58,053 nucleotides of DNA from Blastocatellia bacterium. Its GTDB lineage: Bacteria > Acidobacteriota > Blastocatellia > Chloracidobacteriales > Chloracidobacteriaceae. The stretch covers positions 1 to 58,053 of the forward strand of contig JAIBAN010000050.1 in the NCBI GenBank assembly GCA_019695185.1, in the 5' to 3' direction. The notes below the pieces were generated by a model. The model saw only the letters and a list, made by a program, of their open reading frames with translations. It had not been told where the DNA came from and made no database searches. A program made the translations under genes and the position numbers. Positions 44,965 to 52,418 of this stretch are shown here, piece by piece (the first letter of the stretch is position 1; every line of letters begins with the position of its first letter).

Positions 44965-46629
44965 TTAACGTTGACCCGGCTGCAGGTTCGCCGGTGGTTG
45001 GGTGGGAAAACCGGGCGTGGCCGGTTGCCAGGCTCCCGGCGCACCCGTTTGAATCAACGGTGGATTGACCGGCTGCTGATACGGTGTTTGGTAGGGCTGC
45101 CCATAAGGCGGTTGGGGCACCTGTGGCTGGCCGTAAGGGTTCGGCTGGCCAAAGGGCTGCTGTCCAAAAGGCTGGACCGGCGCGGCGGGAGCCTGCGGGA
45201 CCCAGAAATCCTGCGGTGAAGGCACCGGTCCCAACCGGGCGGTCCGGCTGTCGGCGGGCGGCGGGGCAACCAGCACCACAATCCCGCCCCCCTTGAAAAA
45301 GAGGGCTTTTTGGTTTTGGTAGCCACCAAAGGAACCGAACTGGCCCGATCCGCCGAACTGGTTATACCCCTGGCCGAAGCTGTTTCCCAGCCGCGAGCCG
45401 ACCACCGGAATCAGGCTCATCACGTCGCGGGCGGAATCGCGCAACGTGTCTTTTCCCATCTGGACGAACTGCGAGCGCCATTCGCGGTACTCTTTGGCCT
45501 GCAACCCCTGCCCTTTGTCCCAGGCTTCCCCCTGAAAGCGGAGCTGGGTGCCGTTGGGCAGGACGAGCAGATAGAACTGGACGTAGATGCGTTTCTCCGG
45601 ATTGGCCTGGGATTCGGGTTTGACATAGCCCAGCAGTTTGCTGCCCGGAACGATGGCGGGCACACCTGGAATGGATTCCAGGACGGTGGCCACCACCAGG
45701 GAATTGACGAAGTTGAACACTTTCTGGTTGACCATGGCTTTGATTTCGGTGCCTGCCGGAACCGTGGCCGGAACCGCACCCATGTCCTCGGTGGCTGCCA
45801 CAGCCGGAGCTGCCCCGCTGGTCTGGTTTCCAGTGGGAACCACAAAGACAAAGCTGTTCTTGCGGACGGAGGCTTCGAGGGCCGCCATCCCGTCACGGGT
45901 GCCAGTCTGGAACGAAACCGGCTGGACCACCGGGTTGACCGCCGGTGGGGTGGGAAACGGCTGGAAGCCGGGTTGTGTCCCGATTGGTGCGGGACCCGCA
46001 GCGGGACCCGGTGGCAGTTGCGCGGGTGGAATGGTTTGGGCCGCGCCGCCATTCAGAAACCGGTCCAGTTGGTTGGGTGGTTTTTGACCCGGTGGCGGGT
46101 TGGTGGTTGAACCGGGGGCTGGTTGGGCGAGGGCGGTCTGGTTGGATTGCCGAATCTGCTCCAGGGTGACCCCCAGGGCCGAACCCTGGTTGGTTTGGGC
46201 CGGGGTTGGTGCCACCGGTTGTTTTTTGACGGTCAGGACCGTGCCTCTGGTGGTCCACCAGAGATAGCCCACGACTACCAGCAGCATGCCGCCGGTGGCC
46301 CCGAAGCAGAGCAGAAACGCCTTCAGCCGCCCACTCTTTTTGGCCTTGGGAGGCTCCACCGTATCCTTTTCCCCAGCCGCAGGCGGTACCGGCGGGGCGG
46401 CACCAGCAACGGTTTCCATTTCCTTTTCCGGTTGGGTGGCTGCCGCTGCCGGAGCTGCCGACCCAGCCGGTGGCCCGGTTGGTTTCGCCGGTGCCGGTGG
46501 GCGGTGCGACTGAACCGGAGGCTCCGGATAGGTTTCAAACTCATCCGGCGGTTCCGGCGGTGGTTCGTTCCGGTTTCGGGTTGACGGTTTGGCATCGGTT
46601 GCGCGGCTGGGGTGGTAAAACTGCGTCAT
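44965..46629 (-). CDS. VirB10/TrbI-like inner-to-outer membrane scaffold of a type IV secretion system
   Basis: A 554-residue protein with a cytosolic Pro-rich N-terminus, one membrane helix (about 113-135), a long Pro/Gln-rich periplasmic linker and the VirB10-type beta-barrel domain (about 270-460). That domain carries VPAGTEIKAMVNQKVFNFVNSLVVATVLE and VPGSKLLGYV, equivalent to the PKGT...VVAxV and GSRLxG motifs. A Pro/Gln/Gly-rich tail follows the domain. VirB10 spans the envelope and couples energy to the outer pore. AGGAG precedes the ATG at 46629. The 264-bp gap to the preceding gene holds the GTGACA heptamer array. Confidence 0.8.
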   Translation of the reverse strand: MTQFYHPSRATDAKPSTRNRNEPPPEPPDEFETYPEPPVQSHRPPAPAKPTGPPAGSAAPAAAATQPEKEMETVAGAAPPVPPAAGEKDTVEPPKAKKSGRLKAFLLCFGATGGMLLVVVGYLWWTTRGTVLTVKKQPVAPTPAQTNQGSALGVTLEQIRQSNQTALAQPAPGSTTNPPPGQKPPNQLDRFLNGGAAQTIPPAQLPPGPAAGPAPIGTQPGFQPFPTPPAVNPVVQPVSFQTGTRDGMAALEASVRKNSFVFVVPTGNQTSGAAPAVAATEDMGAVPATVPAGTEIKAMVNQKVFNFVNSLVVATVLESIPGVPAIVPGSKLLGYVKPESQANPEKRIYVQFYLLVLPNGTQLRFQGEAWDKGQGLQAKEYREWRSQFVQMGKDTLRDSARDVMSLIPVVGSRLGNSFGQGYNQFGGSGQFGSFGGYQNQKALFFKGGGIVVLVAPPPADSRTARLGPVPSPQDFWVPQAPAAPVQPFGQQPFGQPNPYGQPQVPQPPYGQPYQTPYQQPVNPPLIQTGAPGAWQPATPGFPTQPPANLQPGQR

Positions 46630-46732
46630 AGAAGGTCTCCTGTTGAAACAAAATGGCACCGCCGGTCAGACTGGGGGCTGCCTGGGTTTCTGCAACAACC
46701 GTGCCAGGAATGGGACAGAAAGAAAGTAACAG

Positions 46733-46897
46733 GTGACAGGTGACAGGAAGAGCGTGACAAGTGACAGGTGACAAGCTGAGGGTGACAGGTGACAAGTGAC
46801 AAGTGACAAGAGCAAAATCCAGGCAGCCGGTCTTCAGTTTTTTCTTTCCTGTCACTTGTCACCTGTCACTTGTCACGCTCTCCCTGTCACCTGTCAC
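46733..46897. repeat. GTGACAR heptamer array with a 43-bp inverted repeat
   Basis: Nine GTGACA units lie on the plus strand at 46733-46808 and six TGTCAC units at 46850-46897, mostly at 7-bp steps. The block 46733-46775 is the reverse complement of 46855-46897 with one mismatch in 43. The last unit supplies the stop codon (TGA) of the neighbouring minus-strand gene. It could fold into a large hairpin in the transcript between the 227-residue protein and VirB10. Confidence 0.85.
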
Positions 46898-47577
46898 TTT
46901 TCACCCTCCGGGGTCTCAACCTGGGTGAAGGGCTGAAATTTCCACCCCTGCAGCGCCAATTCCGCTTCGGGCAGCAGGGGCGGCGGCAGATGCAGCAGGT
47001 CCGCACTGCGGGGAAAGCAAAAGAGCGCGGCATCCGCCACCACCGGCGACTGGTGCCGGTAAAAGGGATCGTTGGAATCCACCGGCAGCCGGACCAGCAA
47101 GGTGGCTCCCCGGTTTTCCCTGGGTTGGGAAATCACCTCCAGTTGGAACGGGGTGGAGCGATAGCGCAGCGTCACCACCGCTTGCGAAGGCAGCGTCAAT
47201 CCGGCAGTGCCGACGGTTACGCCCGGCGGCAACAGGTTGCGCTGGACGGCCGCAGCCAGAACCGCCTCCGCCGTGACCGGAATCCGGCCTTCGGCTTCCT
47301 CGGCGGCGCGGGCCAGCGTAAGGGCCTCGGCCAGCCCGACGGTTTCATAAACCCGGCTGCCCGTCTGCTGGATGGGAGTTTCCGGAAACGGGTCGCGGGG
47401 CTTGGGGCCGGACGGTTGGGTGGCCGGGCCATCACCTTTGAGCCAGGTGGCCTCGACCACCACCCGGTCCACACCGAAAATCCGGGTGGAAAGGAGCACC
47501 GCCGCCGTGATGGCGGCCACCACCACGACCAGTCCCAGCGGGGAATGCATCAAGGTTTTGGGTTTCACCGGGCGCAT
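46894..47577 (-). CDS. Conjugation-cluster membrane-anchored protein of unknown function
   Basis: A 227-residue protein with one N-terminal membrane helix (about 13-33) and a periplasmic domain with mixed alpha/beta pattern. No family is recognised. GGAGGTG precedes the ATG, which overlaps the end of the ATPase gene by 13 bp, so the two are co-expressed. By position it may be an assembly partner of the secretion channel. Confidence 0.65.
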   Translation of the reverse strand: MRPVKPKTLMHSPLGLVVVVAAITAAVLLSTRIFGVDRVVVEATWLKGDGPATQPSGPKPRDPFPETPIQQTGSRVYETVGLAEALTLARAAEEAEGRIPVTAEAVLAAAVQRNLLPPGVTVGTAGLTLPSQAVVTLRYRSTPFQLEVISQPRENRGATLLVRLPVDSNDPFYRHQSPVVADAALFCFPRSADLLHLPPPLLPEAELALQGWKFQPFTQVETPEGEK

Positions 47578-48596
47578 AAGGTTTGCACCTCCTGGTCGAT
47601 TTCGGGCTGGGGCGTGAGCGAGGCGAGGTGCAGCAGGGCCAGATTGCGCTCAATCACCGCCCGGTCGGTGTTGGTTTTGGCCAGATGAGCCAACCGGGTG
47701 CTGATGTCAGCCGGGGTGACCTCGACCACGCCCCTGGCCTGAAAGGATTTGGCCAGCGAAATCAGTTCGCGCACCTGGGGCTTTTGTTTGAGGCCCGGAG
47801 TCTGGCGCAACTGCTGGATGATTTTGACCGTCTGGGCCAGCATGCCCGGATGCGGCAAACCGCCCGACGCGGCAAAGACGCTGCGCACAATCTGCAATTC
47901 GTCCTGCAGTTTGGGCGGTTCAATCGTATGGACCAGCGAACGGCTGCGGATAGGCTCGGAAATCGGTTTGCGGCTGTCGTTGCTGGTGAGGAGCACCACC
48001 GGCCAGACTTCGGCCTGGGGCGAAGGCAGCCCCACCACCGGATTGGGTTGGAGTTGCGGCACATAAACCGAACCGGCTTCCATGATTTCCAGCAGACAAT
48101 CCTCCACCGCGCCTTCGGCGTCGGCCTTGTCCAATTCGTCAATCTGAATCAGGCAGGGATGGCCGGTTCGGGCAGTGTAGTCATACCCGGCGGCCACTTC
48201 GCCCAGCCGCAGAAAAGGCCGGGTGTCCAAAACCGGGAGGACTTCCTCCTGGGGCTTGCCGGCCTTGATTTCGGCTTCCAGGACCGCCGCCCGCAGTTTG
48301 TCGTCCCATTGGCAGATGAGCTGCTCCGGGGTGTGACTCTTGCGGCAGAAAATATGGTAATGGTTGAGGTTGAAGGCGTGCGCCAGCGCAAACCCAATCG
48401 CGGTTTTGCCGGTGCCGGGCGGGCCAATCAGCAGCAGCGGCTTGTGACAGACCAGCGCCTCCGCCACATCCGCCATTAATCGGGGCCGAATCCGGTAGCC
48501 ATGTTCATACAGCCGGGCGGCAAAGGGTTCTTCGCCCTGCTCCAGCAGAAAGGTGCGCGGGTTTTCCGGCGGGCGGTCACTGTGGTTGGGGCGCAT
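47565..48596 (-). CDS. MoxR-like AAA+ ATPase within the conjugation operon
   Basis: A 343-residue AAA+ ATPase: Walker A GPPGTGKT near residues 58-65, Walker B LIQIDELDKA near 151-160, sensor 1 LLTSNDSR near 202-209 and an arginine-rich RSRS segment shortly after. This is the MoxR/CbbQ style and unlike VirB11, whose Walker A reads GxTxSGKT. GGAGGA lies 6 nt before the ATG at 48596, and the gene overlaps the upstream virB8-like stop by 20 bp. Such ATPases usually remodel a partner protein; it may act on the following membrane protein. It takes the place where trbG/virB9 often lies. Confidence 0.8.
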   Translation of the reverse strand: MRPNHSDRPPENPRTFLLEQGEEPFAARLYEHGYRIRPRLMADVAEALVCHKPLLLIGPPGTGKTAIGFALAHAFNLNHYHIFCRKSHTPEQLICQWDDKLRAAVLEAEIKAGKPQEEVLPVLDTRPFLRLGEVAAGYDYTARTGHPCLIQIDELDKADAEGAVEDCLLEIMEAGSVYVPQLQPNPVVGLPSPQAEVWPVVLLTSNDSRKPISEPIRSRSLVHTIEPPKLQDELQIVRSVFAASGGLPHPGMLAQTVKIIQQLRQTPGLKQKPQVRELISLAKSFQARGVVEVTPADISTRLAHLAKTNTDRAVIERNLALLHLASLTPQPEIDQEVQTLCAR

Positions 48597-49350
48597 GCGG
48601 CTCCTCCTCAATCCGGAGCGGGTCCATCGGAAAGAGCACCGATTGCCCTTTCAGTTCCCGTTCCATGTATTGGGTGATGAGAAACCCGGTGCGCCGGTTC
48701 TGCAGGCAGCGGCCGCGCGGGTCGAGCACCATGGTCAGAAACACCTCGACCTGCTTTTTCTCTTTGAGGTGCGTACCCGCTTCCAGCCGGTCGAGGTAGA
48801 CGCCCGCCAGAATCCGCACCGTCGTCCCCTGCGGCTGACTTTCCTGGGGCATGAGCCGGGTGTCGCCGGTTTCGGCGGGAGGCGGGCCGCCGGGCAGCAG
48901 TTCCTGGGTCACCAATTCCCAGCGCGAATCCCAGGACTGGGCAAGACGGGTCTCAATCAGCCTGCTTTGCTGGAGGTACTTCCCGAACTTCTTAATAGCC
49001 GCCTCGGAGAGCATGGGCGATGCCTGTTCCAACTGGTCGGTGAGCGTGGTGCGGTTGTATTTGTGGGTGAAATCGGTGAAGAGATAGCCGCAATAGAGCT
49101 TGTCGGCATCCCCCGGCACATCCTCGGTGACCAGCACCCCATCGGCCTTGGAGGTGTTGCGGCCGTCAATCACCAGCACCCGCCCCGAAGGGGATTCGGC
49201 AATCACATAGCGGTCCGGCTTGCGCCAGACGACCCAGGTGAAGGCTCCCAGGAGCAGCGTCAGGGCCAGGGCCTGGCAAAGGCAGGCTTTGACCAGCCAG
49301 CGATTGGCCTGTTTGTCTCGTTCGTCATAAAAGAAAGACTGGTAGGACAT
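48577..49350 (-). CDS. VirB8/TrbF-like inner-membrane component
   Basis: A 257-residue protein with a short cytosolic start, one membrane helix (about 24-43) and a periplasmic domain of about 200 residues with an NTF2-like strand pattern near residues 140-235, the layout of VirB8/TrbF/TraE. Position directly behind the VirB6-like gene agrees. GAGGA lies just before the ATG at 49350. Sequence similarity to named families is weak, so the call leans on topology and order. Confidence 0.6.
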   Translation of the reverse strand: MSYQSFFYDERDKQANRWLVKACLCQALALTLLLGAFTWVVWRKPDRYVIAESPSGRVLVIDGRNTSKADGVLVTEDVPGDADKLYCGYLFTDFTHKYNRTTLTDQLEQASPMLSEAAIKKFGKYLQQSRLIETRLAQSWDSRWELVTQELLPGGPPPAETGDTRLMPQESQPQGTTVRILAGVYLDRLEAGTHLKEKKQVEVFLTMVLDPRGRCLQNRRTGFLITQYMERELKGQSVLFPMDPLRIEEEPHAPQPQ

Positions 49351-49361
49351 GGGTTCCTCGT

Positions 49362-51482
49362 TCAATGGTGAATTTTGTTCTGCTCAAAGAGGTCGGCAAA
49401 GAGCTTCCCGGCGGCACCGCCCAGGTTGCGCAGCAGTTCCGCTTCGGTGCGGAGCTGGACGGCCTGTTCCCCCGCCTGCCGCATTTGTTCCAGGGCCTTC
49501 TGTTCGCCTTCAAAGATGGTCTGGTTGTTGGCGATTTCACCCGCCAGATTGCGGTCAATCTGCCGGTGCTGCATGCCCGCCGCCGCATTGATTCCACCGG
49601 CCACAGTTTCATATTTGCGGTCGGCGGCAGCGGCGAACGCATCCTGCTGGTCGTTGATGAGGCGAAACATCCCGCCCACCTGCCTGCGTTCTGCCGGATT
49701 CTCGGAATGCATCAGCTTTTCCAGCGTTTCGTCGGAAAGGTAGGCCCCCTGGGAACCATAGGCATACTCATAATTGGTTTTGGTCTGGGCGTCCCGATAG
49801 GTGTCCAGCGCCTGATTGACCGGGGCCGTCATCAGTTGCGGGAAGACCGCTTTGCCGACCGAACCACCCAGCCCGCTGTCGTTCATGCTGGAGGATTGCC
49901 CGGTCACCACCCCGGTCCCCAGCCGGGCTCCGATGTCGACCAGGGAGCCGGCCACCGACACTTTCCTTTTGAAACTCTCGTTGTCGGCCTGGGCCTGGTT
50001 CTGGTTGCGGGTGAGGCCGGTGGAATTGGCCACCGATTCATTTTCCTTTTTGGTTTGAATCGGAAGCTGGCCCAGTTGAAAGGCCCGGTACAGTTCGGCC
50101 ATCTCGTGCATATTGCCCTTTTCACCTTGCGCGGAGGACAAGGCGGTCAGGCGGTTTGCATTGACCCCGGTATGTTCGCGGGCAGCGCTGAGTTCGGCCC
50201 GGCGGTTGTCGGTGGCCCGGCGGGTTTCGGCCCGCGTCGTGCCGGAGTCGGCCTGGCCCTGGATATTCAGATTTTCCGCTGCTTTGGAAAGACTGGCCCC
50301 GGCCACCTGGCTGACCACTGACACCCCGAACCCGGCCGCCGCCCCAAACCAGGAAGCCCCGAAATTGGCCGCCGTTTCATAGACCCGGCCCATGGAAAAC
50401 GAGTACACCAGGAGCGGCGTGGCGGGCAGGGCGATGGCGGCAAAGGCCATGACCACCCACCCGGCCAGGGCGAGGTAGACCGCCGGCGACCCCGGGTCCC
50501 CGACACCGGCCATGGCCTGCTTGTCCCAGAGGTAGGAAGGGGAGTCGGTCCCCAGCGAGAAGATGATGTTGGCCGCCCCGTAGGCCACAAAGCGGACCAC
50601 CTGGGCGAAGGTGGGAAACGCCAGAGTGAACACGAGCGCGCCCCACAGATACCGCTTGGCAATCTGGCTTTTGGCCTCGGTGTCGATGGCCGAAATCACC
50701 ATAAAGGGGCAGAGCAGCGCCAGCGCCACGAAAATCAGATTGCCCTCAATCAGCAGAAAGAAGTCGCCCGCTTCCATGACAAACCGGGTGAGGTGGAAGA
50801 GCGCCAGCACCCGACCCAGGTGCCAGCCGCTCGGGTCCAGTTCGTCGGCCACCTGCCCCAAATCCTTGGCCCCGGTTTCATTCGATTTGATCATGCCCAT
50901 GTACCAATGGCCTTCGTATTCCACGACGTTTCCCGGCGGCTCGCCTTCACCCTGGGCGGTGAAATGGTTGAGGCAGAATTTGGTGTAGTTTTCATTGAAC
51001 GCGGCCTGATGCTTGGCCACGTTATACTGAAAGACTGAGGCGCGGGTGGGGGTGCCGTAGGCAATCAGGTCGCCCGCCCATTGGGCGTCCACCAGGAGTT
51101 TGCTCGCCAGAAACACCAGCGCGAACATGCAGACGGCCCGCAGGAAGAAGAAAAACCCGTTGATGGGGTCGGTCGAGCGCCGCCATTCCCGCACCAGCCC
51201 GACCAGGAAGACAAGCAGCCCCAGGGCCAGCGCAATGGTCTGGAAAAACTCCAGCAACGGTTTCATGATCGTTTCCTGGATGACCTCCAGCACTTCCTTG
51301 AGCGCCTCATCGAGCTTGACCATCGATTTGGTAAAGCCGTCGTCGGTGGGCGGCTGGTTGGTCAGCGCGGTTGGGGCAGGGTCGGTTCCGGGACTGGTTT
51401 GGGCCAGTGCCGGGAGGGTTGCAAAGGCCAGCGCCAGCGCCAAAACCGCTGTGGCCACCAGTCCTTGAAGCAGGTTTTTCAT
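49362..51482 (-). CDS. VirB6/TrbL-like polytopic membrane protein
   Basis: A 706-residue protein with an N-terminal signal-like segment (about 1-27), a short helix pair, then about six to seven membrane segments between residues 75 and 360 (ALALGLLVFLVGLV, FFFLRAVCMFALVFLAS, LIFVALALLCPFMVIS, FTLAFPTFAQVVRFVAYG and others). A long hydrophilic, Gln/Asn/Ala-rich tail of about 330 residues follows. This matches TrbL/VirB6 proteins, which form part of the inner-membrane channel. It lies in the expected order between the TrbJ-like and VirB8-like genes. GAGGTG precedes the ATG at 51482. Confidence 0.78.
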   Translation of the reverse strand: MKNLLQGLVATAVLALALAFATLPALAQTSPGTDPAPTALTNQPPTDDGFTKSMVKLDEALKEVLEVIQETIMKPLLEFFQTIALALGLLVFLVGLVREWRRSTDPINGFFFFLRAVCMFALVFLASKLLVDAQWAGDLIAYGTPTRASVFQYNVAKHQAAFNENYTKFCLNHFTAQGEGEPPGNVVEYEGHWYMGMIKSNETGAKDLGQVADELDPSGWHLGRVLALFHLTRFVMEAGDFFLLIEGNLIFVALALLCPFMVISAIDTEAKSQIAKRYLWGALVFTLAFPTFAQVVRFVAYGAANIIFSLGTDSPSYLWDKQAMAGVGDPGSPAVYLALAGWVVMAFAAIALPATPLLVYSFSMGRVYETAANFGASWFGAAAGFGVSVVSQVAGASLSKAAENLNIQGQADSGTTRAETRRATDNRRAELSAAREHTGVNANRLTALSSAQGEKGNMHEMAELYRAFQLGQLPIQTKKENESVANSTGLTRNQNQAQADNESFKRKVSVAGSLVDIGARLGTGVVTGQSSSMNDSGLGGSVGKAVFPQLMTAPVNQALDTYRDAQTKTNYEYAYGSQGAYLSDETLEKLMHSENPAERRQVGGMFRLINDQQDAFAAAADRKYETVAGGINAAAGMQHRQIDRNLAGEIANNQTIFEGEQKALEQMRQAGEQAVQLRTEAELLRNLGGAAGKLFADLFEQNKIHH

Positions 51483-51530
51483 AAACACCTCAATGCGTCA
51501 CCGACGGGCACACCCGCCAGCCGGGGAAGG

Positions 51531-52406
51531 TCAGTAGGCGGCCAGTTTGGCCTTGAGAAATTCGAGTTTGGCATCCAGGAACTGGTCCGAAGCCTGCTTG
51601 AAACGGACCGTGTCGCTCGGCATCCCGGCCCGGTAATTGAGCACCACCTGATATTTTTCACAGCGTTCCTCGGCCAGACCGAGCAGGTCGTTGTGCCGTT
51701 TCTCCAGTTCGTCAATCCGGGCCTCGGCGCTCTGCATGATTTCCTGCTGGCGCTGGATGGTCTCCTTGGACTGGCTGGCTTCCGGCTTTTCCAGTTCCTT
51801 GTTCAAGGCCCGTTCCGCCGCGTACATCTCCTGGTAAATGCCCGGCAACTGCCGCTCAATCCGCTGCAACTCCTCAATCCACCGCTGAAGTTGCAGGTCC
51901 GCCGCCGCCATGCGTTCATAGTCGGCCTGGACCCGGTCGCAGATTTTGCCCATTTTGGTGGTGAGGTAGTTCTCCAGGTCGCGCAGGTCCGCCGCCGGGT
52001 TGCAGATGCCCTGGCGGAAGCGGGACTGGATATTGCGCAGGCCCGCCACCCGCGCCTGGACCAGCCCTTCCAACTGGCGTTTCAACTGGAAGGCCGCCCG
52101 GACGGTTTTCCCGAACTGCGAGATGGTCAGCCGGGTTTTGTTGTCGCGGGCCAGTTGCTCCTCCGCCAAACCGAGGATGCCGTCGAGCGACGTCACGGCG
52201 CTGGCCATTTTTTGCCCCAGGTCGGTCCAGTATTTGACCGTCTCGACCCAGCGCTGCGCTTCCTGAATCTTCTTTTCCAGTTGGAGGGCATAGGCACGCG
52301 GGTCATGGACCAGCCCGCCAAAGCCAAGCTGGGCCTGGGCCGGTTGTGGCGGAACGAGCAGAAATCCGAGCAGGATGCCAATCACAATGGCTTGTAGACG
52401 TAGCAT
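51531..52406 (-). CDS. VirB5/TrbJ-like secreted component
   Basis: A 291-residue exported protein: signal peptide about 1-25, then almost wholly alpha-helical coiled coil rich in Glu, Gln, Arg and Leu, with two cysteines near residues 138 and 160. TrbJ/VirB5 proteins are helical minor pilus parts of this size and start with a similar DPRAYALQLEKKIQEAQRW region. GGAGG precedes the ATG, which lies 12 bp behind the virB4-like stop. Confidence 0.75.
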   Translation of the reverse strand: MLRLQAIVIGILLGFLLVPPQPAQAQLGFGGLVHDPRAYALQLEKKIQEAQRWVETVKYWTDLGQKMASAVTSLDGILGLAEEQLARDNKTRLTISQFGKTVRAAFQLKRQLEGLVQARVAGLRNIQSRFRQGICNPAADLRDLENYLTTKMGKICDRVQADYERMAAADLQLQRWIEELQRIERQLPGIYQEMYAAERALNKELEKPEASQSKETIQRQQEIMQSAEARIDELEKRHNDLLGLAEERCEKYQVVLNYRAGMPSDTVRFKQASDQFLDAKLEFLKAKLAAY

Positions 52407-52418
52407 AATTCCTCCAAA

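Noticed and set aside
46733..46897. CRISPR array
   Set aside because: Units are 7 bp with no spacers, and they invert halfway; no cas gene in the window.
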